Source: Thozetella sp. PMI_491 (lineage: Eukaryota; Ascomycota; Sordariomycetes; Chaetosphaeriales; Chaetosphaeriaceae). From it: 64,000 nt of DNA. Every line of letters begins with the position of its first letter. The first letter of the stretch is position 1. The translations under genes were made by a program, and so were the position numbers. Below the pieces are notes generated by a model. It was not told the DNA's origin, made no database searches, and saw only the letters and a program-made list of their open reading frames with translations. The DNA lies in assembly GCA_021432635.1 (NCBI GenBank), contig MU270106.1:4087-68086 (forward strand). Reading direction: 5' to 3'. This document shows, piece by piece, positions 44,668 to 56,189 of the stretch.

Positions 44668-46847
44668 ATGTCGCTGCATCTAGATCCTCGTCTTGGGCTT
44701 TTATTATACGCAAACGTCCCCATCCAGGGTGAGGCGCGCAGCATCCGGCTACTGCGGATACTCGCAGGCCCGTGGTCTCAGCTCCTCTCTTGCGAGCTCT
44801 ACCGAGCCTCCCTCGAGGATCCGCCCTCTTACAAGGCACTCTCCTACTCCTGGTCAAATGGGGATCTATATTCCCAGCCGCTGACGAATTCCATTCTGTG
44901 CAATGGAGTCCCCGTGCTTGTGAGCGCCAATCTCTTCGCCGCGCTGCGCAGGCTGAGGGATATTCAACGCCCGGTCGAGATCTGGGTCGACTCGATATGC
45001 ATCAATCAAAAGGACCTTACCGAGCGTTCACAGCAGGTCGGTATAATGCGTGAAATATACAGCAAGAGCCAGGAGGTCGTCATCTGGCTGGCCGAGCCCT
45101 CGGAGAACGATGACTTGGGCGAGGAATGGGCGACAGCGCTCACACCAAACACCGCGGCTCGCATAGACTGGTTCGGGGACCGGAGGGACAGAGCCAAGTG
45201 GGAACTATTTCTTGAAAGGCAACAAGACCGTCAGCGATCATTTAATGTCCACACGAGAGACATCTTCGGGGCATTCTGCGTGCTCTGGCTTCTCTCGATA
45301 GGAGTCAAAGCATCCGACATCATCCATCTGCGCCATATCTCGCAGTCAGTTGGCATCATCAACGGCTTGCAGGCCATTATGGAAAAGTCCTGGGTAGGTA
45401 TGATATATACCAATCGGAGTTGTCAGGTTGCTGATAGAGTGCGAAGTGGCGCCGAACGTGGGTGGTCCAGGAAACCGTGGTCACCACCAATGCCACGGTT
45501 TACTACGGCAGTATCTCCACGCCTTGGTCCATGTTCGCTAACGCAGCAATCGCGTATCAAACTAATCGACTCACGACCAGTGCCGAATCCGTGTATCCGT
45601 ACCTCCGCCCTTTGAATCTATTTGCCCGCACCATCACGGATATAGAAGGAACCAGGCAAACTTGGCGCCATCGCGAGCGCCTAACCACACTTCTCCCGCT
45701 CCTACGTATGTTCAGGAGTAGACAAGCCACTGACCCACGGGACAAAGTGTTTGCCCTCTTAGGTCTTGTACAGCACTGGGGTGGGCAGGACAAGATAGTC
45801 CCCGACTATAACATGTCTGCCGAACGGGTCTTCTGGGAGACTACAATCACCCTGCTCAAGAACACCAAATCACTGAATGTGCTCATGGGGACCCTTGGGC
45901 GGCGCGAAAACCCGGGTATGGGCCGAATAGGACCCTCGTGGGTCCCCGACTGGAGCTGCCCTCCCGACACCCACGAGAACACTCGGCTGAACAACTCCCG
46001 CCACTACGCCGCCTCCGCGAACACCCCGCCTACACCTGTTACAGTCCATGGCCGGTCTCTTCTAGAGATACACGCCGCAGAATTTGACGAGGTGGCATTT
46101 GTTGGGTCGGAACTGCCTCTGTCGGAGGATGGTCGACCTGGCCGCTGGCGGGCCGTCATTGCCGAATGGGACAACTCCCTCAAGCGCCTTGACATGCAGA
46201 ATAACTATGTTGGTGGCGGAACAATCGACAGCGCCTTCTGGCACACGCTCTGTGGCGATATTGACCAAATTGGCGACCCCGAATCCGGCCTTCGGGAGTC
46301 TTGTCGGACAACTGAGTACCGATCTTCCTCCTACGCCGAGTGGCGCAGTGTAGACACTCGCAGGCGAAGGAGAACTTCCATCATAGCTGGATATTGGCAG
46401 GAAAGTGGCGATCCCTCAGACGAGGATACACCCACGCAGGAGCGAAACGCTTTCCACCATTCGGTGGAATGCGCATCTGGCTGGAGACGGTTCTTCATGA
46501 CGACCAGGGGATATATAGGGACTGGTCCGAGAGATACAACAGCCGGTGATAAGATATTCCTCGTCTCAGGCAGCCGAGTTCCATTCATTTTGCGCGAGAC
46601 GTCCCATGTTTCCTTCTGCCAGAGAGAGCCAATGGATGTTTTAATCGACCCACAATCTGACCGAATTCCGCTGAACATCGCCCAAGCAGACCTGATGCAG
46701 GCCCGGAACAGACTTTGCAGCGAAGCTCACGCCGACTGCTATTCTATAATTGGAGACGCGTATGTGCATGGGATTATGGATGGACAAGTGTTCTCGGGTC
46801 TTAACCCCCAACTCGGACTTTTCATGGGTCCTGTTTTCCTAATGTAG
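44668..46847 (+). CDS. HET-domain protein
   Basis: Spliced model: 44668-45393 and 45447-46847, giving 708 aa. The acceptor at 45446 was chosen because it yields SW-WRRTWVVQE, the usual form of this block; an acceptor at 45437 would add three residues in frame. HET motifs: YKALSYSWSNG (about 55-65), IWVDSICINQKD, WVVQET, then DPRDKVFALLGLV, typical of the HET plus ankyrin/heterokaryon-incompatibility 6 type. The C-terminal part contains DKIFLVSGSRVPFILR, also common in this subgroup. The likely role is allorecognition or signalling, from family membership only. Confidence 0.9.
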
Positions 46848-47850
46848 CTGGATCTACTGCTGGAGACTGATAACATCACCAGTCAATTAATTGAGGAGGC
46901 AGGCTTCGAAAAGGTGAACCGAGGCGAGCTAAGTCCGGCTCGGTTAAGGCAGCGAGAAGATGAGAAGTATTTGGCAGGAGGAGGTTGATGGGGCGAAATA
47001 GCCGGTGTATGGTAAATGGGGGAGTCAGATATCGCCAGGCTCGCCATCGGCACGGATATTACATCGAGGTCAGGTAGAGATCCAAGGGGCTAGCGATATG
47101 ATGAGTACGGGAAATCGGTGGCTAAACGAGCAACGATAGAAGATACTGGGGGAAGCTACTAGTGTTTCGAAGGAATGACGCCTCTCTAGCCCCCTTTTGA
47201 AGGAAGAATATCTTCAGTCCTTACCCAAGTCTTCAAGGCAATTCTCTCCAACCAGCTCCGCGTCGAGATATCAAGGCTATGTTGCTGCTTAGGTCAGATC
47301 TGAAATCTGTGCTGCGATATTCCCTAGGTACCTAGTTAGTAGACTTTACTCTATTTTGGCAGAAACTTTACTAATTGCACATATGCTGAGAACTGAGGAC
47401 ATACTTTGCCCCTATGTTATTTGTTCTTACATGAGGGAGGGGGCCGGATGTGCCTCTGACATCTGTATCACTCGAACTATACTAAATGTGAATTTCGTAA
47501 TCGCCAAGAACGACCAATCAAAGCAGCCACTAGACCAGCTGAGAACCCATCACCATACAACAAGCTCGCAGCGACAGCTGTCCTACCACCAGCTGCAGCG
47601 TCGATACCACCACCTTCCTCAATGGAATGACAAGGGCTGAATAAGCCTTTGGCGAGAGGTGTAATATGAGCTGAAAGTGCATGGAATATTGCCAAGCTCC
47701 AAGATATGCCTTCATTCAGCAGTGTATTCACTCTTCTGGCCGGTTTGTGCGAGGTATAAATGTCTAGGCAGAAGACCACTTCAAGTCTAGGGACGATGAG
47801 ATGAACCTCGTAGCGATTCGTTTCACTGTAAAAACCGATCAAAATCCGCC
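46848..47850. other. Intergenic, 1.0 kb
   Basis: No gene, RNA or repeat was recognised. The last few hundred bases are the probable promoter of the DUF3176 gene. Confidence 0.6.
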
Positions 47851-50279
47851 ATGGCGCAGCCTAGCCGAGACATTGCCCCCGAACAGGCCGATATTGGTCA
47901 ACTCAATACCCATGAGCTCCAACAGAGCACCCCAGAGACTGAGACACTCTCAGGTAACAGTGACACCCCTGAGCAGATCAATTTTGATGGTATCCATGCA
48001 CTTGAGCTCCAGCCAAGCACTATAGCGAGCGAGACACTCTCGAACACCAGCGAGCCCCCGTCTAGCGAGTGTCCAGGCCAAGGAGAAGAGCTCCAGTCCA
48101 GGGTTCCGGTTGCCAAAAGAACCCCACGTGATATCGAAGATTTGGCTGTCGACACTTCCCAGCAGAGAGAAGAAGGAATAGGAAATGTCAAACTCCAGTC
48201 CGAGGTGACCTTGAATGAATTGGATACTACTCCGCGGGAGACGATGTCGCGTAAATTGCGATGCTGGATCTGGGAGGCTATTGCATGCGTCCTGGCCCTT
48301 ATTGGATTGTTCGGTAAGAGTCATATAATGCTTCTACCTACGATGTATCTGTGGTTAGCGCTAATAGCCGACAAAACTCTAGCTATCGTTACTCTTCTGA
48401 GAACTTTCGATGGGCAGAGTCTCCCTGCATTCCCTCTCCGCCTGTCTCTGAACACGGTTGTCGCATATCTCGTTACATTCACCAAGGGCGCTCTGATGAT
48501 CCCCGTGGCCGAGTGCATTGGTCAGTGGAAGTGGGCATGGTTTGACAAAAAGCGCTCGTTGAGCGACTTTGAAACATTCGATAGGGCAAGCCGAGGGGTC
48601 TGGGGCTCGTTATCTTTGATGGCCACGTCTCGATGGCGGTATGCTCACCTTGTGTTCACGCTGGTGCACAGCTCAGTAGTGCTGACCACCCTTCCTAAGC
48701 CACATTGTTACCCTCGGTGCGGGCATATCGGTCCTTGCAATCGCCGCGTCTCCCTTTACGCAACAAGCAATTACGTACCCTGTTCGGCCTGTAGTTACGG
48801 ACCAGTCCGCCACGGTGCTAGCTAATTGGAACCTCAAGCTCCCCGATGGCACTCTGGATCCCATCTTGTCAGAGAGGTCAATTGCAGAAGGCTTCACATA
48901 CACGAAGGCAGCATCGACACCTATTATCCCCTTCTGTGGCACTGCCAACTGCACCTTTCCGCGCTTCCAGACGCTTGGAGTCTGTACCAAGCTCTCCAAT
49001 ATCACTTCCCATGTCCGCACTAGCTTTTTCGTCCCATCCTCCGACTCGGGCACCGCACAGAACCCAAATTCTCTCTGGAAAGATCCGTACTACCCAAACC
49101 CTGTGCAGTACAATGTATCGCTGTCCGTAGATGGTTCATGGTTCCTCACACCTGCTCAGGCATCCATCATTGGCTTTCCTATCAATAATTCAATAGCCTT
49201 TGCGGGAGACGCTGCTCTTTCAGCCACTGGCTTGTGGGATATGGCGATTGTGTACAATATGGACTACAGCCTCCCGTTTCCGCCGGCTCGTGACCGCCCA
49301 CCTCCCACATTCGAAGCAATCGAGGTCATATTTCATGCCTGTGTCTGGGAATTTGAGACACAAGTCATCAACGGCGTGCCGTCAACGGAACCAGTAGCAT
49401 CCTCCTACGAGGTTCTGAGCTCTTCGGGAGTCTCAGGCCTCGGAATCGAATGCTTGGATACTCTGGGTGAAGCTCGGGCCCCTTGGAATATGAGCTTACC
49501 TCTTGCCCTTGTAGACTACAGCTGTCGCCCCTTAAATGAACCCTCAACCGGCTCTACTATATTGCGGGGCCCTGGAGCGCTCACAAGCAACGGAACCGAA
49601 GCAGCACCTCGTGTTGCGGCAGAGTACTATACCATGAACGATACGGCGAGACCTCTCATGAGCGCCTTTTTTGCCGATTACGCCACACCAATGTTCATGG
49701 AAAACGACCCTTCCCGGTACCCTTTCAGCTGGTCGTGGGGCGGTAGCATTCTTTCAGACTACAGATATATGGAAGCTGTACTTCTTATCCCCGAGGACGC
49801 TCCTGACAAATCGGCACTCCGCTTTGAGCGTCTGAAGAACGCCAGCGAGGTGATAGCTGTCGGAGCAACCAACGCGTGAGTATATATTCCTAGTCAGAGA
49901 TTGTTTCTTTTATGGTATGCATTGCTAAATTCACCGCAGAATTCGGCAACTAGCGTCATTCGACAACTCCTCTGAGAATTCGTTTGCTATCAACGGGTCG
50001 GCCATGGTGATTGAAAACTACGTCTCTATCCGCTGGGGCTGGATAGCTTTCCTTGGGAGCCAAGTACTGCTCGGCATTGTCTTTTTTGTGATCACGGTGG
50101 CCGTCACAGTCCGGAGGGATGTGAGGGTACTGAAGAACTGTGCGCTGGCTGCCTTGTCTGCTCTCAGTATCGAGAGCCGTGCTACGCTCGGGGGGTTGGC
50201 AGCCATCGATTCCATGCAAAAGAGATCGAAATCATTCAAAGCAGAGACTACCAGGAACGGACTTGTCTTATCAACATAA
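47851..50279 (+). CDS. DUF3176 membrane protein
   Basis: Spliced model: 47851-48313, 48368-48638, 48700-49875, 49940-50279, giving 749 aa. The first intron (48314-48367) is in frame and stop-free, so it is easily missed. A disordered, Glu/Ser/Thr-rich N-terminus (1-130) leads into the DUF3176 region: WIWEAIACVLALIGLF helix, TKGALMIPVAECIGQWKW, LSDFETFDRASRGVWGS, and a second helix ending SPFTQQAI. A long, probably extracytoplasmic domain with several Asn-x-Ser/Thr sites and cysteines follows. A last helix near the C-terminus (WIAFLGSQVLLGIVFFVITV) is followed by a cytoplasmic tail. The family is common and multicopy in filamentous fungi and has no established function. Confidence 0.88.
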
Positions 50280-50837
50280 CCATAGCTGGCGCTACTTCCC
50301 TCATGAAAGTGGCGATAGTTAGCCGAGAAGCAGGGGTTAGAGAAACCACCTGCAGTAAAAAGTGAAATTATGGGGTCATATTAAGTAGGGAGCGACCTGC
50401 TTGAATACTAGAGGATGATTATAGGCTATGTAGCCGTTTTTACTAGCTATGAACCCTTAGCAGCAGCATAGTGGTTCATGTAGGTCTAGGCTGACGTGTG
50501 CAGCCGCAATGCCTTACATGTGACGGGCTACGATGCATGTAAGCAGTATTAGCAACCTCAACTGCCGCGCTAGTAAATTGTTTCGGGCAGGACTCCCGAG
50601 CCGTTGCTCCCGCTTCGCTGTGGTGAGCTACCCCGCTCCTGCGGGGCTATTGTGACCGTATTCGAATAGCTCCGAGAGCTTCATCCGGCGAAGAACACCT
50701 ACCGCCGAGCGGAATGGCCAACTTCACATGAGCTAAACAGAAAGCATTAAATACACGCAATATTTTCATCAAAGTCACTGGACTCTGTTTGATAGCCCCT
50801 CGTCCCAAGGCGTTGATCCAACTACCGTTCCTCAACA
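50280..50837. other. Intergenic, 0.56 kb
   Basis: Nothing recognised other than the probable promoter of the hydrolase gene at its right end. Confidence 0.6.
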
Positions 50838-51869
50838 ATGGTCTCGCTTCCCGATACAGGATTCCAGGGTTACCAATCCAAAACTCTAACATATAAATCG
50901 ACGAAGGACGGAGATATCAAGTTGGATGTCGTCTATCCCGAGGATGTCAGAAGCTCGTTGCGAACCGTACTACTGCACTACCATGGCGGCTTCCTCGTGG
51001 TCGGTGACCGCAGCGCTTTCCTGCCGTATTGGCTCTTGAAAGCCTGCACCTCGCGAGGGTGGATTTTTGTCACTCCGGACTACCGCTTGATGCCTGAGTC
51101 AACAGCGCAGAGCTCGGTGGAAGACGCTATTGACGCATACCAATGGGTTCTATCGGCTCTCCCGCAGGAGCTCGGCTGCGATATCGGCAGTGTCCTGATG
51201 GCAGGCTCAAGTGCTGGGGCGTACTTGGCTTTGACCACCGCCACTACCGTCCAGAAACAGCCATCTGCACTGCTTTTGACGTATGGCATGCTAGATGCCA
51301 CCGCGGCTTGTTACACTACGCCTGGCAGAAACACGTTCAACCGGCCCCCAATCGAGACGGCTGACATCTTGGCAAAGTATCCAATTTGTAAGCCTGAAGA
51401 TACTAGGAAAGCCATATCAGCTTCCCCTATACCTGCGGACCCATCGACAGGGCCACGTGTTGGTCTGATAGCAGCCTTGCATACCGATGCGCTATTCCTC
51501 GATTATATGACGGGTATTGATGGACTCGGCCGCTCTGTCGCGAGTGAGGGCCCCAATGCCATCCCTCCAAATCATAGGAATCTCTTCCCTATTGCCTTCG
51601 GCGAGTTGGGTAAACTACCTCCAGTCATGTTACTTCACGGCCGAAATGACTCGGCGGTCCCAGTGACGCAGAGTGAACAGACCGCGGAGAAGCTTTTGGC
51701 AGCCGGGGTTGATGTGCACCTAGAGTTACCCGAAGACGCTGAGCATGGATTTGACTCGCGAGCCGGTGTCGTGGATGTCGAGGCTGCTGAGGGCGAGAAG
51801 ATCCCTGCGTATCAGAGTCTACGGAATGTCATATCCTTCCTCCATAGTGCGGCTGCGGGCAAGCTGTAG
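50838..51869 (+). CDS. Alpha/beta hydrolase, HSL-like esterase
   Basis: Intronless gene of 343 aa. The oxyanion-hole motif HYHGGF (about 47-52) and the nucleophile elbow AGSSAGAY (about 122-129, Ser in GSSAG) identify the hormone-sensitive-lipase-like group (alpha/beta hydrolase fold 3). The acid is probably the Asp in HGRNDSAVP and the base the His in AEHGFD, giving a complete triad. No signal peptide is seen, so it is probably cytosolic. It would hydrolyse small esters or amides; related fungal enzymes include tailoring hydrolases of metabolite pathways. Neighbours give no clue to the substrate. Confidence 0.9.
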   Translation: MVSLPDTGFQGYQSKTLTYKSTKDGDIKLDVVYPEDVRSSLRTVLLHYHGGFLVVGDRSAFLPYWLLKACTSRGWIFVTPDYRLMPESTAQSSVEDAIDAYQWVLSALPQELGCDIGSVLMAGSSAGAYLALTTATTVQKQPSALLLTYGMLDATAACYTTPGRNTFNRPPIETADILAKYPICKPEDTRKAISASPIPADPSTGPRVGLIAALHTDALFLDYMTGIDGLGRSVASEGPNAIPPNHRNLFPIAFGELGKLPPVMLLHGRNDSAVPVTQSEQTAEKLLAAGVDVHLELPEDAEHGFDSRAGVVDVEAAEGEKIPAYQSLRNVISFLHSAAAGKL

Positions 51870-52189
51870 ACCGAATACGGCTCAATCTAGATACTTTCAC
51901 AAGGGATACATGGATGGTTAGTTGATCCGGCCGTATGCGTGTTGCGTGAAACTTCAAGTGCTTCTGCCCACGAGTTCAAAAGGGAATCCGCTTGGAGTAT
52001 TATTACCACGGAAACACATAATGATAATATTCGAAATGCCTTGCTATGAATCCAAGCAGCTTCCTATGTCCACTCATCCCATTAGACTGTCTACCCTGTG
52101 CATCGCCGGTCGATGACGAGTACTACTCGGCTGTAGCATAGTTCCTAATAATCTCGGGTGCTGGCAATATAGCCAGACCCGGTAGATCT
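51870..52189. other. Short intergenic
   Basis: This is a 3'-to-3' spacer between convergent genes. Nothing recognised. Confidence 0.6.
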
Positions 52190-52983
52190 TTAACAGAGCT
52201 GTCGCGGGGCTAGGATGATCGGTCTCTGGCGCGCGTTTGAGGGCGGCTTGACAAGATCCACATGGTTAACTCGCGCGCTAGCTCGCTTCTTTTCCATGTT
52301 GCGGTTTATCGCCTGCATCCAGTGGTACGGCGTGCCATTGAATCCCTGCTCCCAATCAGTCCGCCGCTCCCTGAGTGCTTGCTCGAGGCAGGGCGCGAAG
52401 TTGCATGCAGTGCCCCACCCGCTAACTGCCTCGACTGACGTGGCCATGATGAGCTCCTTCAGGTGCTGTTCGTAATTCGGACGCGCCGGGACTCGGGCTC
52501 TCGCGGCTGCGCCGGCGTGGCAGCAGTTCAGGATGGTGAGCACATCACATGGAGCGTCGACGATGGCGTTCGCGATTTCTGACCAGTGCATCTTTTCTCC
52601 TGCGCCACTGCCCCATGTTAGCTCCAGCTGTTGCCCTGGAAACTTGGGGACCATTCTTGCATACTTGGACAGCTTTAGATGACCATGACTGTCCAATCCG
52701 CCATGCCCTTGGTAGTATAGGATGATCAAAGTGCTAGGCGATCCCGATGCGAAGCCTCTAAACTTGTTCTGCAGCATGCTGCGGAAGGACGCTCTTGCCC
52801 GGGGATCTTTGGGATTTCCAGCCGTAAAACTTCGTTACTGTAGGGCTTTAGACCATCTCTGACCATTCGAAGCTCCTCGTCTGCATCGCGAACAACCCCG
52901 TTGCTCGTCTGGTTACTTCGTCCTTCCCAAACAAGGCATCTCGTGATCACCCTGGAGTATGGTGGTTTTTTGGCACGTACCAT
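52190..52983 (-). pseudogene. Caspase-like (peptidase C14-type) gene with a frameshift
   Basis: The first part reads from the ATG at 52983 through VVRDADEELRMV to RLEIPKIP. The second part continues in a different frame from about 52800 with ASFRSML and then holds the active-site regions: LIILYYQGHGG (His) and LTILNCCHAGAA (Cys). No intron can join the two frames; the break is equivalent to one missing base near a CCCCGGG run (about 52800-52805). The fold is that of small fungal caspase-like proteins often found near HET and NLR-type genes. Both catalytic residues survive, so the break is either recent or a sequencing error. If it is an error, the protein would be about 260 aa and potentially active. 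Confidence 0.72.
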
Positions 52984-53842
52984 GACGTCGGACACAAGTG
53001 TAGGTTGAAAATGGAGGCTGAATCATATATAAAGGAACAAGGTACAATGGATTACAGACCAAATGGGACCAAGCAACGTTGACAAGAGAATGCCAGGGCC
53101 TGGCAGTGTCGACTAGCCCGGGGATTAAATAAGCGGATCTTGGCGAGCCACCATGCGAGATCTGGCGCAGACCTAGTCGGTTTCAACCAAGAGCGCCTAC
53201 ATGTATGGAAATCGACAGCAGCTCTGATATACCAAGCGAGTTGGTAGAGCGCTGGCCGTCGCCAAGCCTCGGCAGCCTTGCCTTGTGCTCGCTATTCCCG
53301 GGGGATCTAGCGTTGGTTTCTCCGCATATCTGAACGTTCCTAACCAATGACTTTGTCGTAGGATTGCTAGTCTGGGTGTTCAGTTTGCTCAAAAGGGGTA
53401 ATTGGCAGCGATCCACCCCTCAGGAAGCGCGCTGTCTTCACATCCATGTATCCCGTGGGTAACAACCGACTGTCGATCTGACCCCAGGCATCACAAACTA
53501 AGACTATTTCGTGTCTACTACGCCGGCTCGCCCCCTACCCGACAGAGCCGAGCAGCCCCTCCGACGAAGACGGCATGAGGCTAGGGAGCACGTAGTCTCA
53601 AAGTATGTTATATCCGATCATTAGTGCCTAGCTCTATGGCAGGTAAGCTAATTTTAGGTTGTTATCGGCCTCTGATGACTCGGAGACTCCCCATGGGCCG
53701 AAAACGAACGCTAGGATCCCGGCAATCCAAGTGAAACTCCGGTTTCTGGGCCGGTATATTTTACAGAGGCGCAATGCCCAGCTATTATATTCGGATAGGA
53801 TTGCCTGGTACCCAAATGCAGGCACCTAACTTCTCCACTCCG
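52984..53842. other. Intergenic, 0.86 kb
   Basis: Short frames on both strands lack motifs. A tRNA-like gagttggtagagcgc at 53237 lacks a matching T-arm and acceptor stem. The right part is the 3' flank of the carboxypeptidase. Confidence 0.55.
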
Positions 53843-55536
53843 TTAAAAGTCACGACCTTGGATCCAGCGAAGCATTAGTGCGAGAGCAGCCTCAGGCTTG
53901 TCTTGCGGCACCTATACACTTTGTTAGCGCCGGCACGTTGATTGGGGCAGCTCGCTGCCTAGGATTCTCACCAAATGCCCAGCTCCCGCGACTGTTAAGA
54001 AAGTAAACCGAGATTTCTTCCCCTTCTCGGTCATCTGGATCTTGACCTCCTTGAACTCGCCTACCGGGCTCCCGTCTAGGAACCACGGCCGTAGGCTCTT
54101 GGCGTTGAACTCGGGCTGACCTTTCCAAGGCATATTGTTCGCCCACCGTAAATTGCCCTGGCTTCATGTTAGTCTGGAAGGGCCCACAGGCAAATAAAGA
54201 ACGAGAGCCATGAAACAGCAAAACAAGACACGTACCGCGGTATTGCAGGCCAGGTCGAGGAGGCCTTGGTAGACGAGCACGTCAATGCCGTTCTCCAGCA
54301 GATATAGGACCTGCGGCTCCGTCGAGTGCCCGTGGTCTCCCGTCAGGAAGAACGCATAGCTGACGGCACCCGAAATCATGTTGTACCCGCGGTTGGCCTT
54401 GGGCACCCCAAGCGCCTCCTGCACGCGAGTCGTGTTGAGGTATTCCTGAATACGCGCAGCCTGGGGGTAGCAGAGATCCTCGACCTCGCAGGGAGCCGTA
54501 ATGTCGTAGCGGTTGCGGCCTCCCTTGTACGACTCCTGATCGTAGTGCTTGACGACGCCCTCCCAGCACACATCGCCGGCGGCGATGCAGATGGCCGGGT
54601 CGGGGTTCTCGACGCACACCTTGGCGAGGTTCATGCAGCGCGGGAGGTTAGCGGCCATGATGTCGCAGCGCGTGCTGTTGAAGACGGGCTCCTTTACGCC
54701 CGGGTTGGTAGTGCAGAGCGTCTCCCAATACCCGAAAGCAAGATCAAGGGCCGAATAGTAGCCGTTGCCGACCAGAATCGACTTCAGGTTGACCTGCGTC
54801 CTGGTGGGGTAGAGTGCATTCTGGGCCACGATCTGGGCACCGAGAACGGGTACGTAGTGTCCCTACGTTGCATTGTTAGCATCGGGGCTGTGCTCGTGCT
54901 TCCGCGGCGCAGGTATGTGGTTCCGGGAGGGAAAGGAGGGAAAGGAGGGAAACGCACTGCGTAACTCTCGCCAGAGATGTGGAACGCGCGGTCCTTCAGC
55001 TCGGGGAACACCTTGCTAACGAATATCTGCAAGAAGATGTGCATGTCTTCAGCAGCGACAAAGGAGGTGCCAGGGACGGGGGCGTCCTCGTCCAGATACG
55101 AGAAACCCACGCCGGCGGGCTGGTCGACGAAGAGCAGGTTGGACTGCTCGTTCCAGCCGTACTCGTTGTAGACGGTCCCGGTCCCGTCCTCATTGATCAG
55201 ACAGGGGCCGTTCTCCTCTAGCAGGGCGAGCATGCTGGACACGCCCGGCCCGCCTGTGAGCCACAGCACGAGCGGGTCGACATCTGGGGCGCTGCGGCTC
55301 TTGAAGTACCAGAAGAACAGGTGCTTGGGGCCCACGTCTAGCCAGCCTGTGTACTGGGTCGAGTGGGCGTCGCAGATTGAGGCATCCTGCTCCCGGATGC
55401 GGATGGAGTGGCTAAGCGAGGTATCGCTGTGGAAGATCTGATAAGCCTGCACATTCGGGTTCGGCCGCAGCGGCTTTTGCGTGGCCGCCGAAGCGACTGC
55501 AGCGAACAGCAAAGCTAGAGCCCCGCGCATTCTCAT
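53843..55536 (-). CDS. Serine carboxypeptidase, family S10, secreted
   Basis: Spliced model on the minus strand: 55536-54958, 54862-54236, 54157-53972, 53911-53843, giving 486 aa. A signal peptide ([15 protein letters not shown]) is at the N-terminus; a second ATG two codons later is possible. S10 hallmarks: [10 protein letters not shown] (substrate-binding loop), [13 protein letters not shown] with catalytic Ser, [18 protein letters not shown] with catalytic Asp, and [17 protein letters not shown] with catalytic His in the last join. All three triad residues are present and the length is typical, so the enzyme should be active, removing C-terminal residues from peptides at acid pH in vacuole or outside the cell. 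Three Asn-x-Thr/Ser sites are visible. Confidence 0.93.
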
Positions 55537-56189
55537 CGATTCTATCCTCGGCGTTCGTTCTGGGCCGATTGTCCGGATTGGCGACGGTTGTCGAGTTGTG
55601 AGAGAGAGAATTGGAAAAAGAAAAAGAAAAGACAACCAAGAATTTCACAAGAGCTCCTGAGGCGCTGCTCGCATGTTCCCCGCATCGAATCTTGGTTTCA
55701 GGGCCTGGCCTGCTTACGTCCCTCAAGGTACTGCAGCACCAAGTTGAACTAGGCAGGTACTTAGCCCCTTTTTCTTTTTTAGGATCGAGGCTTAAACGGA
55801 TTAGTTCGTGCCCCACACGTCAACGCCGATTTCACACCCAATCGAGTTCCGAGTGCTACAGCTGCCGATTATCCCGAATATACGGAATTGATCGCGGACT
55901 AGTGACCAATCGGCTCGGAAGAAGTAGAATAACTACCCTAATATCTAACTTCGAATCACACATGCAGTGAGTAGAATTGTCCCTCCTCAACATGGAAGAT
56001 GAAGCCTTTCAGTTGGATATGTGTCATTTTCATTTGAGGCACTAGCACTAACTAGGGCAGCTTATTGACCAAGTCAACAACACTATATTGCATTGCATAA
56101 AGTAAGCGGCTTGTACCTCTCTTATATAGTCTTAATTAGATGATGAATAGATAATGGTCATCTAGTCTTATTCCAGCGACGGTTTGGTA
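55537..56189. other. Intergenic, 0.65 kb
   Basis: This holds the promoter side of the carboxypeptidase and the 3' flank of the FAD oxidase. A purine-rich aaaag stretch lies at 55611-55640. Nothing else recognised. Confidence 0.6.

Noticed and set aside
53229-53300. tRNA-like gagttggtagagcgc
   Set aside because: No T-arm (GGTTCGA-type) and no complementary acceptor stem could be found at the right distance.
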